In this document: positions 34,199 through 44,234 of the stretch, one piece after another
How positions within the stretch are numbered: position 1 is the stretch's first letter
How the letters are laid out: the number at the start of each line of letters is the position of its first letter
Assembly (NCBI RefSeq): GCF_036075115.1
Contig: NZ_CP107958.1
Coordinates: forward strand, 1,426,001 to 1,490,000
Direction of reading: 5' to 3'
Source: Streptomyces sp. NBC_00377
GTDB taxonomy: Bacteria > Actinomycetota > Actinomycetes > Streptomycetales > Streptomycetaceae
DNA length: 64,000 bases
Translations under genes and position numbers: made by a program
The notes under the pieces: generated by a model
The model's database searches: none
Told to the model about the DNA's origin: nothing
What the model saw: only the letters and a program-made list of their open reading frames with translations

Positions 34199-36789
34199 CG
34201 GCCAACCTGGTGCTGCACTGGCACCTGGACGCCCTGACCTCGAACAACCAGGTCACGGACAGCTCCGACAACCATCTGGCCGGCACCGTCGCCGGGAAGC
34301 CGGGGACACGCCCTGACGACCGGTTCGGCAGCGTACTGGCGTTCGACGGCACCACCGTCCAGGTGACCGGTGCCGAGACACCACTACTGAAACTCGGCGC
34401 GTACACGGTCGAGGCATGGGTCAACCCGTCGGCCAAGAGGGCCGCACGGGTGGGCCTCGTGGCGAAGGCGCAGGGCGACTTCGCCGTCGTACTCGACGCG
34501 GACGGCACGCTCAGGCACCGGTTCGCCACCACAGGGAAGCCCGGCGACGGGCACGCCACCGCGCCCGGGGCCGTAGCGACGGACTCATGGCACCACGTGG
34601 CCTGCGTCAACGACGGGCACACCGCCCGTATCTATGTCGACGGGGTCAAGGCGAGCGAGTACGCGTTCACCGGTGACCGGGCCACCGCCCAGAGCCCGCT
34701 GCTGGCCGGCACGGACGGGACGGGCCGGTACACCGGGCTGCTGTCCCACGTACGGATCTACGACAACGCGCTCAGCCAGGCCGAGATCCAGCGGGACATG
34801 GCCGACGACGAGGCGTCGCTGGCCGCGTTCGTACGGGCGCATCCGCTGGACTTCGCCCTGCTCGACGTGGACCAGCAGCCGGTGCTGTTCATCGACGACA
34901 ACCCCGCAGGGCAGCCGATGATCCTGCGGCTGACCAACACCTCCCGGCAGGACATCGAGCTGCGGACCCTGGCGGGCCCGGTGTCGGCCACCGAGCACCA
35001 CGTCGCGCTGCGGCTGCGCCCGGGCACCATCACGGCCCCGCCCGAACCGGCCGTCGCCGCGTCCGAGTGGACGCTGCTGCGGGCCCCGGACCCGGCGACC
35101 GGCGGAACGGTGCTGTATCTGGGGGCGCCCAAGGCCATGGTCATCGGACGGGGCACGTCCTTCGACGTGGCGCTGAAGGGGCTGGCGGCCGACGGGGGCC
35201 GCGGGACCCGTGGCACCCGGGTGGAGCTGACGCACCAGCGGATGCGGTACGCGGGTGAGCAGAGCGAACTGACCGGGCAGCGCACCGCGTTCCTCGACAT
35301 CGTCAACCGGCGGGGCCGCCGTGACATCCCGCTCGCGATCGGGTTCGTCGGCGGAAACCGGGTGCTCAGCGACGGCGTCACACCGAACACCCTGAGTTTC
35401 CGCATCGCCAACCGGTCGAGGGACACCTCACTCTCCCTGGCCGGCGCCTCGTTCACGCTCTCGTACGACCTTCAGGAGGCCGGCGAGACCCACGAGTGGG
35501 CGCTGACGAGCGCGGGTACGGCGGCCGGCACGACGCTGGACGGCCTGAAGGCCAGCGGGGTCGGTTCCGACTGGACGATCGCCTCGGAGAGACTCGGGCA
35601 GCGCGTCGAATGGACGCTGACCCCCCAGTCGGCCACCGCGTTCGGGCCCGACGGGACGCTGGTGGTCAAGCTGTCCCAGGTGATCGCGGTTCCGTCGCTC
35701 GGCCTGGCGCCGATCGTCGTCGGCTACCGCAACGTGCCGGGGTACCAGGACGGCTCGGTGACCCTGTTCGCCGAGAAGTCGCCGCTGCTGTACAGCCAGC
35801 AGAACACCGGTGTCGGCACCGTCACGCCCGAGGCGAGGCTGCACATCGTCAACGCCAACCAGGACGCGAACGGAAACACCCTCGTCCTCGGTCCCACCAA
35901 CCAGTCGAACCTGCGGCTCGGTTACCACCAGAACTACAGCTGGGCGCAGTCGCACGGCTCGAAGCCGCTGGCCCTCAACCCGTTCGGCAACAACGTCGGC
36001 ATCGGCACCACGGCACCGGGCTCCAGGCTCACGGTCAGTGCCGACGCCGAACACCTGCAACTGCGCCGGGAGTCGAACGCGGGCGGCGGCAAGCGGCTCT
36101 ACCTCGAACTGTTCCAGGAGGGCGGCCCCAGCACGGTCTACCCCTCGCTGCGTTTCCATCACGGCGGCAGTTTCTGGCACCGCGTCGAGGGCAGGCCCGA
36201 GGGGCTCATGTTCAAGACCGGCGACCTCAACAGCGACGATTTCTCCGACGTGTTCGTCCAGACCGCCGTGGTGAAGGGCCTGCGCAGCGGGCTGCCCGCG
36301 AACACGCCGCTCGTCGCTGACACCGGCAGCGGGCACCTCCAGGTGCGCCGGCAGAACGCGACGGCCGACACCGTCGACGGGAAGGCGCTGTACCTGGAGC
36401 TGTTCCAGGACAGCACGAGTCCCATGACCTTCCCGGTGCTGCGTTTCCACCAGCACCAACGCTTCTGGCACCGCATCGAGGCCAGGCAGGAAGGGTTCAC
36501 GTTCAAGACCGGCGACCTCAACAGCGACGACTTCTCCAACGTGTACGCCAACACCGCGGTCGTGAACAGCCTCCAGATCGGTGGCGTCACCATCGGCGCC
36601 GGCGAACTCCAGATCCTGAAGAAACTGGCGGACGGGCACCTGGAGTTCGACCTGCGGAACGTGGTGCACGACGAATACGCCTTCGCCGGCTTCAACTTCA
36701 TCGGCGACAACCGGCGCGCCATGGCCACCTGGGCCACCAAGGGCGAGCGGGTGACCCAAGGACGCTGGCAGATCTCCTTCCCGGGATGA
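34195..36789 (+). CDS. LamG-domain, tail-fibre-like protein, operon gene 3 (864 aa)
   Basis: Residues about 5-200 form a LamG/concanavalin-type fold (VLHWHLDA, YTVEAWVNPS, SWHHVACVNDGHTARIYVDGVKA, YTGLLSHVRIYDNALSQAEIQRDM), likely binding sugars or glycans. The middle (200-540) is beta-rich and unknown. From about 540 the sequence has TGVGTVTPEARLHI and NVGIGTTAPGSRLTVSA, motifs of phage tail-fibre and bacterial surface fibre proteins, then a duplicated module of about 80 residues. No signal peptide is seen and no intramolecular chaperone (S74) domain. It probably forms the binding fibre of the assembled structure. It overlaps the previous gene by four bases. Confidence 0.85.
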   Translation: MTANLVLHWHLDALTSNNQVTDSSDNHLAGTVAGKPGTRPDDRFGSVLAFDGTTVQVTGAETPLLKLGAYTVEAWVNPSAKRAARVGLVAKAQGDFAVVLDADGTLRHRFATTGKPGDGHATAPGAVATDSWHHVACVNDGHTARIYVDGVKASEYAFTGDRATAQSPLLAGTDGTGRYTGLLSHVRIYDNALSQAEIQRDMADDEASLAAFVRAHPLDFALLDVDQQPVLFIDDNPAGQPMILRLTNTSRQDIELRTLAGPVSATEHHVALRLRPGTITAPPEPAVAASEWTLLRAPDPATGGTVLYLGAPKAMVIGRGTSFDVALKGLAADGGRGTRGTRVELTHQRMRYAGEQSELTGQRTAFLDIVNRRGRRDIPLAIGFVGGNRVLSDGVTPNTLSFRIANRSRDTSLSLAGASFTLSYDLQEAGETHEWALTSAGTAAGTTLDGLKASGVGSDWTIASERLGQRVEWTLTPQSATAFGPDGTLVVKLSQVIAVPSLGLAPIVVGYRNVPGYQDGSVTLFAEKSPLLYSQQNTGVGTVTPEARLHIVNANQDANGNTLVLGPTNQSNLRLGYHQNYSWAQSHGSKPLALNPFGNNVGIGTTAPGSRLTVSADAEHLQLRRESNAGGGKRLYLELFQEGGPSTVYPSLRFHHGGSFWHRVEGRPEGLMFKTGDLNSDDFSDVFVQTAVVKGLRSGLPANTPLVADTGSGHLQVRRQNATADTVDGKALYLELFQDSTSPMTFPVLRFHQHQRFWHRIEARQEGFTFKTGDLNSDDFSNVYANTAVVNSLQIGGVTIGAGELQILKKLADGHLEFDLRNVVHDEYAFAGFNFIGDNRRAMATWATKGERVTQGRWQISFPG
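36052..36282 (+). repeat. fibre module, copy 1 (inside operon gene 3)
   Basis: Begins HLQLRRES and contains YLELFQE, LRFHHGGSFWHRVE and FKTGDLNSDDFS. The protein-level unit matches copy 2 closely. The 36 bases encoding FKTGDLNSDDFS differ by one base between copies. Confidence 0.8.
36334..36576 (+). repeat. fibre module, copy 2 (inside operon gene 3)
   Basis: Begins HLQVRRQN and contains YLELFQD, LRFHQHQRFWHRIE and FKTGDLNSDDFS. It differs from copy 1 by a few inserted residues after the first strand. Such duplication is common in trimeric fibres. Confidence 0.8.
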
Positions 36790-36797
36790 GGTGACGG

Positions 36798-38054
36798 ATG
36801 CCCCCGAGCAAAAAGAAGCGCAAGAGATCCGAGGAACCCGCAGAGGAGGAAATACAGCCGCGAAAGCCTCGCACGAGGCGCGACACGAAGCCCCAACGGG
36901 ACCAGGACCTGGCGTTGGAGGCGGCGCGGAAAAAAGCGGCGGCCGACGAGTTGGAAGCGAAGCGTCTGAAAGACCTGCGTGATCGTCCTCCCGCCCCGCC
37001 CGGCAACCGGGGCGACGGCAGTCTGCACGTCGCCTTCATCAGGGTCGGCCAGGGTGACTGTGCCGTGATGTCGACGCCCAGAGGCACAGTCATCATGTTC
37101 GACTGCGGCTCGGACAGCATGGAGGACGAAGCGAAATTCAGATTCCAAAGCAGGGTGAGAAAGGTCCTGACCGGCCCGAAGTTCCTCGGCACGTCGAACA
37201 AGGTCGACATCCTGATCCTCACCCATCCCGACACCGACCACTACAACAAGCTCCAGTCGGTGCTGCCGCCGAGTTGCGAAATCGAGAAGTGCTATCACAG
37301 CGCTCCTCGGAGCATGTACAGCGCGGATCAGACCAGTGCCTTCCTGGCCAGGACAACGGCCGACAGCGCGGTCCTGGAAGTAGTGGTCAACGACGACCGG
37401 AACCCGAAGCGTCCTGTGCCCGGTGAGATCAGCCTCAACGGGATCCCTGTCGCGGCCGCGGTCGAGGATTCGGATCCGGAGAAGAGAATCACCGTCGACC
37501 GGCTGGACGGGAAGGGCGGCATCCTCATCGTGGACGAGGAGAACTGCAAGGTGTCGATCGTGGCCGCCGGTGTCCAGCACAACTACCGCAACGACTCCAG
37601 TAACGAGACGAACCGGGGCAGCATCGTGACGCTCGTCAAAGCCAACGGCGTGAAGCTGCTGATGTGCGGCGACGCGACGACCAACACCGAACAGTTCCTC
37701 ATCAACACGGCCGAGGACAGGCTGACGGACTTGACCCTCGTCCAGGCCGGTCACCACGGCAGCATCAACACATCGTCCTCCCAGGATTTCATCGACATGG
37801 TGAACCCGATCGCCGTCGTCGCGAGCGCCGGAAAGTTGATTCCCATGCACCATCTGCCGAGCAAGGAAGTGATCACGCGCTACGACGACAAGCTCTCGGC
37901 CGAAAAGCGCGCCACGACCGGCAACCATGAGACGTTCTGCTGGGCACCCGCCGCACTCAAGAGCTACGTCGACGACAGCGTCTGGACCGAGCAACAGGTG
38001 TACACCACCGGCTCCTACGACACCGTTTACCAGACCTTCCCGGCCGCCACATGA
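36798..38054 (+). CDS. ComEC/MBL-fold metallohydrolase, operon gene 4 (418 aa)
   Basis: Soluble metallo-beta-lactamase-fold hydrolase. Core motifs are FIRVGQGDCAV, ILTHPDTDHYN (metal-binding HxDxDH, H143-H148), MCGDATT and LVQAGHHGSINTS, as in the C-terminal domain of ComEC. The first 75 residues are highly charged, beginning MPPSKKKRKRSEEP, followed by a Lys/Glu-rich helix; there is no membrane part. GAGGTGACGG precedes ATG 36798. The gene is less GC-rich than its neighbours. The substrate could be nucleic acid, but MBL folds are diverse. Its stop overlaps the next start (ATGA). Confidence 0.88.
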   Translation: MPPSKKKRKRSEEPAEEEIQPRKPRTRRDTKPQRDQDLALEAARKKAAADELEAKRLKDLRDRPPAPPGNRGDGSLHVAFIRVGQGDCAVMSTPRGTVIMFDCGSDSMEDEAKFRFQSRVRKVLTGPKFLGTSNKVDILILTHPDTDHYNKLQSVLPPSCEIEKCYHSAPRSMYSADQTSAFLARTTADSAVLEVVVNDDRNPKRPVPGEISLNGIPVAAAVEDSDPEKRITVDRLDGKGGILIVDEENCKVSIVAAGVQHNYRNDSSNETNRGSIVTLVKANGVKLLMCGDATTNTEQFLINTAEDRLTDLTLVQAGHHGSINTSSSQDFIDMVNPIAVVASAGKLIPMHHLPSKEVITRYDDKLSAEKRATTGNHETFCWAPAALKSYVDDSVWTEQQVYTTGSYDTVYQTFPAAT

Positions 38055-41000
38055 CCCCCGACGAGATCAGGAACGCGGTGCAAGAGACCGGCACCGGGAT
38101 CGATATCGCGGTAGCCGCGCTGACCCACGTCGGCGACCTCTTCACGTCGTTCTTCCCCGAGGGTCATCTCACCCTGTCCCCGGTGACGGCCCGCACGGAA
38201 ACCGCCGACGGGGTGAGGGTGACGGGCACCGGTGCCTCCGGACCCTTCACCGGCATGGCCCTGGATGTGACCTTCACCGCCGCGCCGGACTCCGTGCGCG
38301 TCGTGGTGCGCGCCACCGGTGCCCCCGACTGGACGTTCTCGCAGGCGTTCCCGCCTCTGCGCCACTCGATCTTCGACACCCTGCGGTTCAAGTCGCCGGT
38401 ACTGGTCCTGGACTCGGCCGCCACCGCCATGACCTTCGGCGGCCTCCTGCTCATCACCACACCGATGGCGCCGCTGGACCTGCTGATGCCGGGAGTCACC
38501 CACACCCTCACCGGGGAGATCACCATGGTGGGCGGGCCGGCGGAACTCCCCTTCCCGACGACCGCCGTGCCGAACATCCTGCTGTACGGGCCGGAGGGAC
38601 GGACGCTCGACCTGGGCCTGTTCGCCCTCTCCCAACTGCGCTACGAGATCACCTCGGACCCCGTCTTCGACTACGACGGCATCGACTGGTCGGCACGGAG
38701 TTCGATCACCGTGACCGCGGCCGTACCGGTCACCGTGGCCGGAAAGCGGCATGACGTGCTCATCTTCACGGAGATCGTCGGCTGGGGCGACAGCATGCTG
38801 TTCTCGGGGGATTTCCGCGAACTCGGCGGCCTCACCCTCGCGGACGTGGCCGGATTCACCGGCCAGGCCGCCCTGCCGGTCCCCTTCGGCCTCTCCGTCA
38901 TCAAGCCGGTGCTGCTCACCGACGTCCGGGTGCGGGTCACCCCGGCCACCCTGTCGGTCGACTACGTCAGCCTGAAGCTGGAGATCGAGGAGGAGTGGAC
39001 GGTCGTCCCGGACCTGATGGATCTTCAGGCGATCGACCTGACCTTCCGGGTCGACCGGCCGTTCTCGTCCCCGCGGGTGTCCGGAGTCCTCTCCGGTCTG
39101 TTCGGCATCGGCGAGAACGGCACCCTGGAGATCAGCGCCGATTTCGGTGTCGGCACGCTGGGCGGCGCGCTGCGCGCGGGCGACGGCCCGCTGAGCATGC
39201 GTGAGGTCTACACCGACCTCACCGGCGTCGATCCGGCCCCGGTGCCGGACCTGTCCGTGGTCAAGTTCGACCTGGGTCTGACCCTGCCGGACAAGAGTCC
39301 CACGGCACCCCGCGAAGCCGCCTACCACGCCTTCCTGGAACTGACCGGTGAATGGCGGCTGGCGGACTCGCTCTCGCTGACCGACGTGATGTTCGCCGTC
39401 CAGCACGCGGAGGACAACACCGCCTTCAAAGCGCTGGCGATATTCAGGATCGGCGGGGTCGTCCTCAAGACCTCCGCAGCATACGACCCCGTCCGCCAAT
39501 GGCAGTTCACCGGCGAGACCGACCCCGGCCAGCAGATCCAGATCGGGAGGCTGTTCCAGGACATCGCCGACCGATTCGGCGCGATCGCCCTGCCCGCGCC
39601 GATCGCCCAGCTCGTCATCGAGAACCTCGGCATGGAGGTGTCCACCGGTACCGGACGCCTCTTCCTCACCGGCGAGGCGCTGTTCCCCCTCGACACCGCC
39701 GAGGTGGACGTGACGCTCGCGATCGACACCGGGCAGCGGAGCCTCACCGCCGCGCTGGCCGCGACGGTACCGACGGCTCGCGGGCCCTTCAGGCCCCGGT
39801 TCGACCTGAGGTTCGCGCAACAGCCGACGGCGAGCTTGTTCACCGCCGCCTACAGCCATGCGGCCGGTGACCCGGTTCCCGCGCTGAAGGACCTGGTCGC
39901 AGCCCTGCTGCCGTCCGCCGCCGCCTTCGTCCCGGACGGGCTGACCGTGGACCTGAAGGACGCCTTCCTCGCCGTCGACGGACCGAAGTACCTGTTCGGC
40001 GCCGATCTGGCGCTCACGGTCGACCTGTCGCACCTGCCGGTCGTCGGCGACCATCTCGGCGCGGGCGAGATGGGCTTCGATCCGCTCCGGCTGGTCGCGG
40101 CCTCCGCCGCCCTGGCCGCGGCCGAGGTCGCCGCCGTCAACGCGATGCTGCCGGACCAGGTGGCCAAGCTCCCCGACGGGGACCTGGCCGCCGGTTTCCT
40201 GATCAGCGGCCTGCTGAAGCTCGGCGCCCTGGAAAAGCCCCTGGCTCTGCCGGTGGCGGGGGCGGGCACCCAGCCCACGACACCCACCACACCCGTACCC
40301 GACAAGTCGACGCAGAGCGCCGACAGCGCCCTCTGGTACAAGGTGCAGCGGTCCTTCGGGCCGATCCACATCCAGCGGGTGGGCGTGCGGTACGACCATC
40401 CGCCCGGCCAGAGCGCCGAACTCGCCGTACTGCTGGACGCCTCGATCTCGGCGGCCGGGCTGACCCTCACCCTGACCGGCCTGGAGGCGGGCGTCGCGCT
40501 GTCCGACCCGGCCGCGATGCCGTCCTTCGGGCTGGCGGGACTCGATCTCGCGTACGCCTCGGGGCCGGTGGAGATCGGCGGCTCGTTCCTGAAGAACACC
40601 GTCGAGTTCGAGGGCGCGACCTACCCGGCGTACGGCGGGGCGGCGACCATCCGTACCGCCGACTTCTCCATCGGCGCGATCGGGTCCTACCTCCAGCTCC
40701 CGCAGGGCCCCTCCCTGTTCGTGTACGCCTTCCTCGACAAGCCGATCGGCGGGCCGGCGTTCTTCTTCGTGCGTGGGCTGGCCGCGGGCTTCGGCTACAA
40801 CCGCAGGCTGATCCCGCCCGCTGTGGACCGGCTCGCCGAGTTCCCGCTGATCGCCGACGTGGTCGGGGGCAGCTCGCCCGCCACCGACGTGGGCGGGCAG
40901 TTGCAGCGGCTGAACGATTCGCTGCCGCCGTCGCCCGGTGACGTATTCCTGATGTTCGGGATCCGGTTCACCTCGTTCGAGATGGTCGACTCCTTCCTGC

Positions 41001-42424
41001 TCCTGTCGGCCGGCTTCGGTCACCGGTTCGAGCTGAACATGATGGGGTTGTCGACGCTGGTCCTGCCGGCGTCGGACGCGGGCGCGGCGGGCGTCACACC
41101 GGTCGCCGAGGTGCAACTGGCGCTGCGCGGCACCTTCGTACCCGACGACGGGTTCTTCTCGATCGCCGCCCAGCTCACCCCGAACTCCTATCTGCTGTCC
41201 CGGGACTGCAAGCTGACCGGCGGCTTCGCGTTCAGCACCTGGTTCGCGGGGCCGAACAGCGGTGACTTCGTCCTGAGCGTCGGCGGCTACCACCCGCACT
41301 TCACCGTGCCCGCGCACTACCCGGTGGCACCGCGGCTCGGCTTCAACTGGCAGGTGAACTCGCACCTGCAGCTCACCGGCAGCGCCTACTTCGCGCTGAC
41401 CCCCGCGGCACTGATGGCGGGCGGCAGCCTCAGCGCGACCTGGCACGACGGCTCGCTGCAGGCATGGTTCGACGCGTCGATGGACTTCCTCATCGCGTGG
41501 CAGCCGTACCACTACGAGGCGTCCGCGCACATCTCGGTCGGCGCCTCGTACACGTTCTCGTTCTTCGGCAGCCACACCATCAGCGCCCACGTGGGCGCGG
41601 ACGTGGAGTTCTGGGGCCCGGACTTCGGCGGTCGCGCCCATATCGACCTGAGCATCATCTCGTTCACCATCTCCTTCGGCGCCTCGGGCTCCGCCGCGCC
41701 CGCCCCCATGCCGTGGGACAGGTTCCGGGCGACTCTGCTCCCGCCCGCCGAGGAGATCACCACCGTCGCGCTGGGCGGCGGAGCGCTGGCCCCGGGCGGC
41801 GGCACCGACCTCGGTGTGGTCGACCCGCACGGCCTGGTGCTGGTCACCGACTCGGTCGTCCCCAGCACGCGCGCGGTGCACGGCCCGGACGGTCAGGACC
41901 GGACGCTGCCGACAGGCACCGCCGGTACGGCCTTCGGGGTCAGCCCGATGGGCGTGGCGTCCACGACCGCGACACACCGGATCGAGATCACCAAAGACGG
42001 CAAGCCGATGGACGACCTGTTCGCCTTCGAACCCGTCGCCAAGCAACTCCCGTCGGCGCTCTGGGGAAGCGAGTTCGGTGCCTCCCTCAACCGGCCGCAG
42101 CTCGTGGGAGAGCTGCTCACCGGCTATACGGTACGACCGCTGCCGCCGACGGAGCCGTCCGTCTCGCCCACCCTCCCCAGCGCCGCGCTGCAGAGCGCGA
42201 CCCCCCTGTTCACCGAACCGGACGCGATCCGCTGGGCGTCCGCGGAACCGGACCGCGTCCTCGTGCAGGACGCCGCCGCGATCACCGGCGCGCTGCACGA
42301 CCCCGCCGTGGCGACGGCCCGCGCGTCCCTGATCGACGCGGTGCTCGGCGGCGCTTCGATCGACCTCGCCGGATTCGGCGCCGACCAGTTCCTGGAGGTC
42401 CCGCAGGTGGTCACCCATGGCTGA
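38051..42424 (+). CDS. DUF6603-type giant protein, operon gene 5 (1457 aa)
   Basis: The largest product of the operon. Its C-terminal third (about residues 900-1220) matches the DUF6603 pattern: FELNMMGLSTLVLPAS, GYHPHFTVPAHYPVAP and RLGFNWQVNSHLQLTGSAYF, with many Gly/aromatic strands that suggest a beta-barrel or beta-helix. The first 900 residues are also beta-rich with repeated short strands (FDLGLTLPDKSP, DVTLAIDTGQRSL). The last 200 residues are looser. There is no signal peptide. DUF6603 proteins are known only as large hypothetical proteins in bacteria and fungi. It overlaps gene 4 by four bases and gene 6 by eight. Confidence 0.85.
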   Translation: MTPDEIRNAVQETGTGIDIAVAALTHVGDLFTSFFPEGHLTLSPVTARTETADGVRVTGTGASGPFTGMALDVTFTAAPDSVRVVVRATGAPDWTFSQAFPPLRHSIFDTLRFKSPVLVLDSAATAMTFGGLLLITTPMAPLDLLMPGVTHTLTGEITMVGGPAELPFPTTAVPNILLYGPEGRTLDLGLFALSQLRYEITSDPVFDYDGIDWSARSSITVTAAVPVTVAGKRHDVLIFTEIVGWGDSMLFSGDFRELGGLTLADVAGFTGQAALPVPFGLSVIKPVLLTDVRVRVTPATLSVDYVSLKLEIEEEWTVVPDLMDLQAIDLTFRVDRPFSSPRVSGVLSGLFGIGENGTLEISADFGVGTLGGALRAGDGPLSMREVYTDLTGVDPAPVPDLSVVKFDLGLTLPDKSPTAPREAAYHAFLELTGEWRLADSLSLTDVMFAVQHAEDNTAFKALAIFRIGGVVLKTSAAYDPVRQWQFTGETDPGQQIQIGRLFQDIADRFGAIALPAPIAQLVIENLGMEVSTGTGRLFLTGEALFPLDTAEVDVTLAIDTGQRSLTAALAATVPTARGPFRPRFDLRFAQQPTASLFTAAYSHAAGDPVPALKDLVAALLPSAAAFVPDGLTVDLKDAFLAVDGPKYLFGADLALTVDLSHLPVVGDHLGAGEMGFDPLRLVAASAALAAAEVAAVNAMLPDQVAKLPDGDLAAGFLISGLLKLGALEKPLALPVAGAGTQPTTPTTPVPDKSTQSADSALWYKVQRSFGPIHIQRVGVRYDHPPGQSAELAVLLDASISAAGLTLTLTGLEAGVALSDPAAMPSFGLAGLDLAYASGPVEIGGSFLKNTVEFEGATYPAYGGAATIRTADFSIGAIGSYLQLPQGPSLFVYAFLDKPIGGPAFFFVRGLAAGFGYNRRLIPPAVDRLAEFPLIADVVGGSSPATDVGGQLQRLNDSLPPSPGDVFLMFGIRFTSFEMVDSFLLLSAGFGHRFELNMMGLSTLVLPASDAGAAGVTPVAEVQLALRGTFVPDDGFFSIAAQLTPNSYLLSRDCKLTGGFAFSTWFAGPNSGDFVLSVGGYHPHFTVPAHYPVAPRLGFNWQVNSHLQLTGSAYFALTPAALMAGGSLSATWHDGSLQAWFDASMDFLIAWQPYHYEASAHISVGASYTFSFFGSHTISAHVGADVEFWGPDFGGRAHIDLSIISFTISFGASGSAAPAPMPWDRFRATLLPPAEEITTVALGGGALAPGGGTDLGVVDPHGLVLVTDSVVPSTRAVHGPDGQDRTLPTGTAGTAFGVSPMGVASTTATHRIEITKDGKPMDDLFAFEPVAKQLPSALWGSEFGASLNRPQLVGELLTGYTVRPLPPTEPSVSPTLPSAALQSATPLFTEPDAIRWASAEPDRVLVQDAAAITGALHDPAVATARASLIDAVLGGASIDLAGFGADQFLEVPQVVTHG

Positions 42425-44189
42425 CACCATCACGTTCGTCGATCACTCCAAGCCGGTCCTGCCGCCCGGACAGTACGAGATCACCACCACCCAGACGATC
42501 ACCGAGAGCCCGCAGCCGTTCGCGGCGACCCGCCAGTTCACCGTCAGCGCGGACAGGTTCTCGCTTCCGGCGGCCCGGGTGACGGCGCTCTTCCCGCCGG
42601 ACGGCAGCCTCGGCGACCATCACAACGTCCTGCCGCACGTCATGCTGGACCGCCCGACACTGCCCTGGGAACGCTCGTCCGGCGTCGAGGGCCCCTGGCT
42701 CGCGCTGCTCCTGTTCAGCCAGTCCCAGCGGCCCGAACCGAAGTCCGTCCGGCTCGCCGACCTCGCCGCCGGGCCAGCGTACTTCCCCTCCGGCCCGCTG
42801 GAGGCACACCAGTCACCCGAGGACCAGGCAACCGTCATCGACGTCCCCAGAGCCGTGCTGGAGGAGATCCTCCCCTCGGCCGCGGAACTGCCTTACCTGG
42901 CACACCTCCGGCGGACCGAGGGGGCCCCGGACGTCGCGGTGGTCCTGGGGAACAGGCTGCCCCCGGCGAACGAGTCGAGCACCGTACACCTGGTGTCGTT
43001 GGAAGACCGGTACACCGCCGACGGGTTCGACCTGGGCCCCGCCGAACCCGGCTCGCCCGTACGCCTGGTCAGCCTCGCGTCCTGGCGGTTCGCCTGCGTG
43101 GCCGAGAGCCAGAACTTCGCCACCCTCGTCCGCGACCTGGCCCAGCACGGCAGCCCCCTGCGGCTGCCCGACAGCGGTGACGCCGCCGCGGACGACCTGC
43201 TGCGCCAAGGCCAGATCCCCGTACGGCACACCCTGCGGCAGGGCGGAACGACAGTGTCGTGGTACCGAGGCCCTCTGACGACGGGCCCGGTGACAGCGGC
43301 TCCCCTCCAGGCGACCCGCACCGCGGACCGTCTGCTGCGCTTCCACCCGGACATCGGCATGTTCGAGACCGGTTACGCCGCCGCCTGGGAGCTGGGCAGG
43401 CTGCTGGCACTTCAGAGCACCGACTACGCCACCGCTCTGTACGACTGGAAACGCCGCCGCAGCCAGAAACGGCTCCGGACGACCCTGGAACCCACCACGG
43501 GCTACCCGCTCGACGTCCCCGACATCGACGACGCGCTCCCCGGCACCGTACGCACCTGGCTGACGGGCCTGGCGGGCCTGTCCGGCGTCCCTCTGATGTA
43601 CCTCGTCCCCGACGAGCGGCTGCTGCCGGTGGAAAGCATCCGTTTCGTCAGCCTCGACCCGCAATGGGTACGCCATCTCCTGGACGGCGCCTTCAGCATC
43701 GGCCGCCTCACCTCGGCGGACGCCGAACTGGACCGGTCGGGCCCGCCGATAGGCATGGCGAAGACGGTGACCGGAGCCCTGATCAGATCCGGCGTCGTGT
43801 CGGGCTACCCCGGCCTGGCCGTCGAGGCGTTCGGCGAGGATCAGGAGCTTCCACTGGAGCAGATCAGCATGACCCGCCTGACCCCCGACATCATGCTCTG
43901 CCTCTTCGCCGGCACGCTGACCCGCCTCGACGTCCGGCAACGGCCCGAGGCAGTGCACTTCGCGGTGGAACTCCCAGGCGAAGGCCGGTTCGGCAAGTCC
44001 CTGCGTGCCTCCGACGGGACCAGTGGCCCGACCCTGGCCCCCCTCCCCCTCGGGCCGGGCGGCCGACTGCCCATCGGCGACCTCGCCGACAGCATCGCCT
44101 CGACAATGAAGCGCGGCAGCATCGGCTCCGGCGATTTCGCCCACCAGATGATCGAGACAGCCGAGCGAGTGAGCTTTCTCAGCTCCTGA
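42417..44189 (+). CDS. protein of unknown family, operon gene 6 (590 aa)
   Basis: Not recognised. It starts MADTITFVDHSKPVLPPGQY, has WLALLLFSQSQRPEP near residue 97 and VVLGNRLPPANESSTVHLVSLED near residue 180, and a more helical second half (YAAAWELGRLLALQSTDYATALYDWKRRR near 320). The VIDVPRAVLEEILPSAAELPYLAHLRR stretch (120-152) looks like a conserved module. There is no signal peptide or membrane segment. The start overlaps the DUF6603 gene by eight bases (ATGGCTGA), so co-translation is likely. A structural role is inferred only from context. Confidence 0.8.
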   Translation: MADTITFVDHSKPVLPPGQYEITTTQTITESPQPFAATRQFTVSADRFSLPAARVTALFPPDGSLGDHHNVLPHVMLDRPTLPWERSSGVEGPWLALLLFSQSQRPEPKSVRLADLAAGPAYFPSGPLEAHQSPEDQATVIDVPRAVLEEILPSAAELPYLAHLRRTEGAPDVAVVLGNRLPPANESSTVHLVSLEDRYTADGFDLGPAEPGSPVRLVSLASWRFACVAESQNFATLVRDLAQHGSPLRLPDSGDAAADDLLRQGQIPVRHTLRQGGTTVSWYRGPLTTGPVTAAPLQATRTADRLLRFHPDIGMFETGYAAAWELGRLLALQSTDYATALYDWKRRRSQKRLRTTLEPTTGYPLDVPDIDDALPGTVRTWLTGLAGLSGVPLMYLVPDERLLPVESIRFVSLDPQWVRHLLDGAFSIGRLTSADAELDRSGPPIGMAKTVTGALIRSGVVSGYPGLAVEAFGEDQELPLEQISMTRLTPDIMLCLFAGTLTRLDVRQRPEAVHFAVELPGEGRFGKSLRASDGTSGPTLAPLPLGPGGRLPIGDLADSIASTMKRGSIGSGDFAHQMIETAERVSFLSS

Positions 44190-44234
44190 CCGCCCGCGCG
44201 CTTCCTCACCCCGCCCCGAGAACGGAACTCCAGC

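Noticed and set aside
38027..42433. Very long open frame on the minus strand opposite the DUF6603 gene (and similar ones at 42813-45563, 47595-51167 and 53478-55246)
   Set aside because: They are antisense shadows of real genes, with His/Arg/Gly-rich sequence, no domains and no ribosome sites. GC-rich DNA gives long open frames opposite true genes.
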